In this document: positions 61,107-64,000 of the stretch, in pieces
Layout of the letters: each line of letters opens with the position of its first letter
Numbering within the stretch: the first letter of the stretch is position 1
Source: Qipengyuania gaetbuli
GTDB taxonomy: Bacteria > Pseudomonadota > Alphaproteobacteria > Sphingomonadales > Sphingomonadaceae
Length of the DNA: 64,000 nucleotides
NCBI RefSeq assembly: GCF_009827315.1
Contig: NZ_WTYF01000004.1
Span: forward strand, 1,736,001 to 1,800,000
Direction: 5' to 3'
Translations under genes and position numbers: made by a program
The notes under the pieces: model-generated
Database searches by the model: none
Seen by the model: only the letters and a program-made list of their open reading frames with translations
Told to the model about the DNA's origin: nothing

Positions 61107-61844
61107 TTAGCGCCCGGCCATCGCCTTTACCTTGGGCAGGTAGGTGCGCCCGATACGCAGTGCCTCGCCATCGTCCATCTCGACCGACCACACGCCCAGC
61201 CCGTCATGGCGCAGGCCCTTGATGTGTTCCTTGCGCAAGATGGTGGAGCGGTGGATGCGGATAAACTTCGCCGGGTCGAGGCGCTTTTCGAGGCCCGCGA
61301 TTGTCTGCAGCAGCAGGTAGGAGCGATCGCCCACGTGGAGGCGGACATAGTCGCGCTCCGCATCGATGCGGCTGACCTCGTCGGTCTCGATCCGGATGAG
61401 TTCGCTGCGGTGCGGGATCCACAGTTCCTCGAGCCACTTGCTCTCGGTGCGGCCGCCTTCGGAACGGCGCGAGAGCGCGCGCTGGATGGCCCGTTCCAGC
61501 CGGTCCGGCTTGACCGGCTTGAGGACATAATCGACCGCGTCGAGATCGAAGGCCTCGACCGCATAATTGTCATGTGCGGTCACGAAGACCACGGCGGGCC
61601 GCTCTTCCTGGCCCGCCAGTTCGCGGGCGACCGATAGGCCGTCCACTTCGGGCATGGTCATGTCGAGCAGGATCAGGTCGGGGCCCAATGCCTCGATCAG
61701 GCGCAGGGCCTGCGCCCCGTCGCTGGCCGTGCCGACAACGTGAAGGTCGTCCATCTTGGAGCAGATCACCTGCATCCGTTCGACAGCGAGCGGCTCGTCG
61801 TCGACGATCAGCGTGCGCAGCCGGTCTCCGTTCTCGTCAGCCAT
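61107..61844 (-). CDS. LytTR response regulator
   Basis: 245 residues. The receiver has LIVDDEPLAVERMQVICSKM, the phospho-Asp in LILLDMTMPEVDG and the Lys in YVLKPVKPDRLERAI. The LytTR domain follows (SRIDAERDYVRLHVGDRSYL, FIRIHRSTILRKEHIKGLRH). The phospho-acceptor site reads LLDMTMP against FLDIQMP in the regulator at 24282. It overlaps the end of the kinase gene upstream by eight bases. Confidence 0.94.
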   Translation of the reverse strand: MADENGDRLRTLIVDDEPLAVERMQVICSKMDDLHVVGTASDGAQALRLIEALGPDLILLDMTMPEVDGLSVARELAGQEERPAVVFVTAHDNYAVEAFDLDAVDYVLKPVKPDRLERAIQRALSRRSEGGRTESKWLEELWIPHRSELIRIETDEVSRIDAERDYVRLHVGDRSYLLLQTIAGLEKRLDPAKFIRIHRSTILRKEHIKGLRHDGLGVWSVEMDDGEALRIGRTYLPKVKAMAGR

Positions 61845-63054
61845 GTTTCACCATCGGAAGCCTGAGTTCGGTCTCGTATCCGTCGAGCGCAGGGCCGGAA
61901 CTGATCGACGCCTCGTTGCCGAAACGTGCCTCCAGCCGGTCACGCACATTGGCAAGCCCAATGCCGAAACCGCCCTTGTGACCCGCGGGCACGCCGGGGC
62001 CATCGTCGCTGACTCTGAGCACCAGCCGCCCGTATTCCTCGCGCGCGACAATGCTGATGGTCACCGGCCGATTGCTCGCGGAAACGCCGTATTTGACCGA
62101 GTTCTCGACCAGCGGCTGCAGGATCATACCCGGCACCTTGAGGTTGGCAAGGTCGTGCGGCAGGTCGACCCTTACCCGCAGGCGGTCGGGGAAACGGACG
62201 GATTCGATTTCCAGGTAGTGTTCCTGCAGGTCGATCTCGTCCTCGAGGCTGACATCGCCAGTGGAATCATCGGCCAGCGAGTGGCGATAGAAACGCGAGA
62301 TCGACTGGATCATCTGTTCCGCCCGGTCTTCCTTGCCGGTCATCACCAGCGCGGAGAGCGAGTTGAGCGTATTGAACAGGAAGTGCGGGTTCACCTGATA
62401 GCGCAGCGAGCGCAGCTCGGCTGCCTTGGCCGCCGTGCGGAAACGTTCGCCGCGACGCTCGGCAACTTGCGCGCGAACGCCTGCAAGCAGGGCGAGGTAA
62501 AGCGCCGACCAGGCGAGCAGCAGGAAATAGCGGTCGAGACCCATCTCGATCAGCTGCAGCCAGCGATCTTCTGCCCGGTCGTCGGGCAGGACGACCTGCG
62601 CCGTGCCGGTGGTCGGCGTTGCCGTTCCCAGCGGTCCGCCGATTTGCGGTTCGACCGGCGTGGGACCTTCGATGATCAGATTGCCATTGTCGTCGCGCCG
62701 CAGCGAAATGCCGCGTTCCTCCGCGATCTTGGCTTCGTAGCGTTCCTGAATGGGGGCGAAGAACCACTGCTGCGATTGCGCGATCAGCAGCGCGGCAGGC
62801 ATTGCGAAGACCAGCGATACACTTATCTGTGCGGCGAGCGAGCGATTGTCGAACAGGCGCACGATGAGCCAGAGCACGAAGGTCACGCCCATTGCCGCAA
62901 CCGTCACGGCGACGCGTCGCCAGATCAGGTCGAATTCGAAGTCGAGGCCGATCAGCCAGCCACGGGCCGTGATCAGGAGGAAATAGGCGCACCACAGGCC
63001 GACGATCGACACGGCAACCGTGCGGACCGGGACGTTGACTGTTTCCGGGTTCAT
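61837..63054 (-). CDS. LytS-type sensor histidine kinase
   Basis: 405 residues. Several membrane segments occur in the first ~220 residues (VSIVGLWCAYFLLITARGWL, VTVAAMGVTFVLWLIVRLF, ISVSLVFAMPAALLIAQ), with a hydrophilic, Pro/Thr-rich loop of about 80 residues that may sense a ligand. His_kinase motif RYQVNPHFLFNTLNSLS, N-box LVENSVKYG, G-box GFGIGLANVRDRLEAR. ATG 63054 chosen; the frame is open to 63132, so the start is uncertain. Same length and plan as the kinase at 23068. Confidence 0.9.
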   Translation of the reverse strand: MNPETVNVPVRTVAVSIVGLWCAYFLLITARGWLIGLDFEFDLIWRRVAVTVAAMGVTFVLWLIVRLFDNRSLAAQISVSLVFAMPAALLIAQSQQWFFAPIQERYEAKIAEERGISLRRDDNGNLIIEGPTPVEPQIGGPLGTATPTTGTAQVVLPDDRAEDRWLQLIEMGLDRYFLLLAWSALYLALLAGVRAQVAERRGERFRTAAKAAELRSLRYQVNPHFLFNTLNSLSALVMTGKEDRAEQMIQSISRFYRHSLADDSTGDVSLEDEIDLQEHYLEIESVRFPDRLRVRVDLPHDLANLKVPGMILQPLVENSVKYGVSASNRPVTISIVAREEYGRLVLRVSDDGPGVPAGHKGGFGIGLANVRDRLEARFGNEASISSGPALDGYETELRLPMVKHG

Positions 63055-63153
63055 CTGTCGTTCAGCGTTCAAAACGGGTTTTATCTGCCCGTTCCAAGGC
63101 GCGCTGGGAAGTCCGGCGGTCGGACTACCCACGCGGTTTGTCGAAGATAAACG

Positions 63154-64000
63154 TCATTCGGCGGGTTCGAGATCGCCTTCAGCAATCCGGCGCCGCCATT
63201 CGGCAGGCGCCAGCGTGTGGACATTGTTGCCCGCACTGTCGACGGCGACCGTGACCGGCATGTCCTGCACCTCGAATTCGTAGATGGCCTCCATCCCGAG
63301 ATCCTCGAAGGCGAGCACCCTGGCGCCCTTGATCGCGCGGCTGACGAGATAGGCCGCGCCGCCCGTCGCCATCAGGTAGGCAACCTTGAAGCGGCTGATC
63401 ACCTCCACCGCATTGTGACCGCGTTCCGCCTTGCCGATCATGGCGAGGAGGCCAAGGTCGAGCATCATTTCGGTGAACTTGTCCATCCGCGTGGCGGTGG
63501 TGGGGCCGGCAGGGCCGACCACTTCGCCCATCACCGGATCGACTGGGCCGACGTAATAAATCGCGCGGCCGCGGAAATCGACGGGCAGTTCCTCGCCTGC
63601 ATCGAGCATGTCCTTGATCCGCTTGTGCGCCGCATCGCGTCCGGTCAACATCTTGCCTGACAGGAGCAGGCGGTCGCCGTGCTTCCAGCTGGACACTTCT
63701 TCGGGCGTGAGCGCATCGAGGTTGACCCGCCGTGCTGCCGCATCGGGCTTCCAGGTCACCTGAGGATATTCGTCGAGCTTCGGCGGCTCGAGATAGGCGG
63801 GGCCCGATCCGTCGAGTGTGAAATGCGCGTGACGGGTCGCTGCGCAGTTCGGGATCATCGCCACTGGCTTGCCTGCGGCGTGGCACGGCGCGTCCATGAT
63901 CTTCACATCGAGCACGGTCGACAGGCCTCCAAGCCCCTGCGCGCCGATGCCCTGCGCATTGACCGCATCGAAGATGTCGATCCGCAATTGCTCGAGATCG
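63154..64000 (-). CDS. fumarate hydratase class I, 5' end outside window
   Basis: The C-terminal 281 residues are visible; the 5' part lies beyond base 64000. Class I (iron-sulfur) fumarase interconverts fumarate and malate. Visible motifs: GLGGLSTVLDVKIMDAPCHA, MIPNCAATRHAHFTLDGSGP, LLSGKMLTGRDAAHKRI, YYVGPVDPVMGEVVGPAGPT, MIGKAERGH, then ATGGAAYLVSRAIKGARVLA. Two domains of the alpha-beta fused type are covered. The Cys in MDAPCH and IPNCAA may be structural or cluster-related. The frame is open to the edge. Confidence 0.93.
   Translation of the reverse strand, partial: DLEQLRIDIFDAVNAQGIGAQGLGGLSTVLDVKIMDAPCHAAGKPVAMIPNCAATRHAHFTLDGSGPAYLEPPKLDEYPQVTWKPDAAARRVNLDALTPEEVSSWKHGDRLLLSGKMLTGRDAAHKRIKDMLDAGEELPVDFRGRAIYYVGPVDPVMGEVVGPAGPTTATRMDKFTEMMLDLGLLAMIGKAERGHNAVEVISRFKVAYLMATGGAAYLVSRAIKGARVLAFEDLGMEAIYEFEVQDMPVTVAVDSAGNNVHTLAPAEWRRRIAEGDLEPAE

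Overview
The window is GC-rich (roughly 65 percent by eye), densely coded alphaproteobacterial chromosome. Gene content (a SUF operon carrying a DUF559 member, MmcB with an alphaproteobacterial-type LexA box, UrcA, LytTR two-component pairs, L28/L13/S9 genes among metabolic genes) fits Sphingomonadales, most likely Erythrobacteraceae. That placement is an inference from gene families; no search was run. No insertion sequence, phage or CRISPR array was seen.

Layout: 1-6907 is mostly minus-strand housekeeping: dxs (cut by the left edge), a Zur/Fur regulator, msrA with a coupled 39-residue ORF, purH, a heparinase II/III-like protein and rpe. 7047-11119 is a compact plus-strand RiPP locus: a PqqD-like leader-binding protein, a 41-residue lasso-type precursor, an asparagine-synthetase-like cyclase and an ABC exporter. 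Its predicted core has no Asp or Glu and no B2 leader peptidase is present, so it is the best candidate here for an undescribed system. 11241-22375 holds two DUF2141 proteins, a lipid pair (diacylglycerol kinase plus Tam41-like nucleotidyltransferase), tRNA-Arg(CCG), SOS-controlled mmcB, a fatty acid hydroxylase-type protein, a very acidic PAS-like protein, an App1-type phosphatase, an alpha/beta hydrolase, a periplasmic M48-TPR protease and a DsbA-like oxidoreductase.

22377-33260 contains an HD protein, a LytS/LytTR pair, nadC, RNase T2, AraC and LysR regulators around a gene-free 350-base gap, tadA, rpmB, an M23 peptidase and DUF2093. 33276-39706 has xseA and purD, diverging from one shared CATG, then cytochrome c, adenosine kinase and membrane or lipoproteins. 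39708-45881 is a nine-gene minus-strand SUF operon in which every junction overlaps, headed by an Rrf2 regulator with a palindrome just upstream.

45981-54756 carries an AraC regulator, a probable small RNA with a strong terminator, pyrD, a gamma-glutamyltransferase, an acyl-CoA synthetase, unknown proteins, a ThiS-ThiG fusion and a MerC protein. 54898-64000 carries ctaA, cutA, an amber-interrupted gene, rplM-rpsI, a metallophosphoesterase/lipid kinase pair, UrcA, a second LytS/LytTR pair and a class I fumarase cut by the right edge. Most neighbours overlap by 1 to 14 bases, so translational coupling is the dominant organisation.
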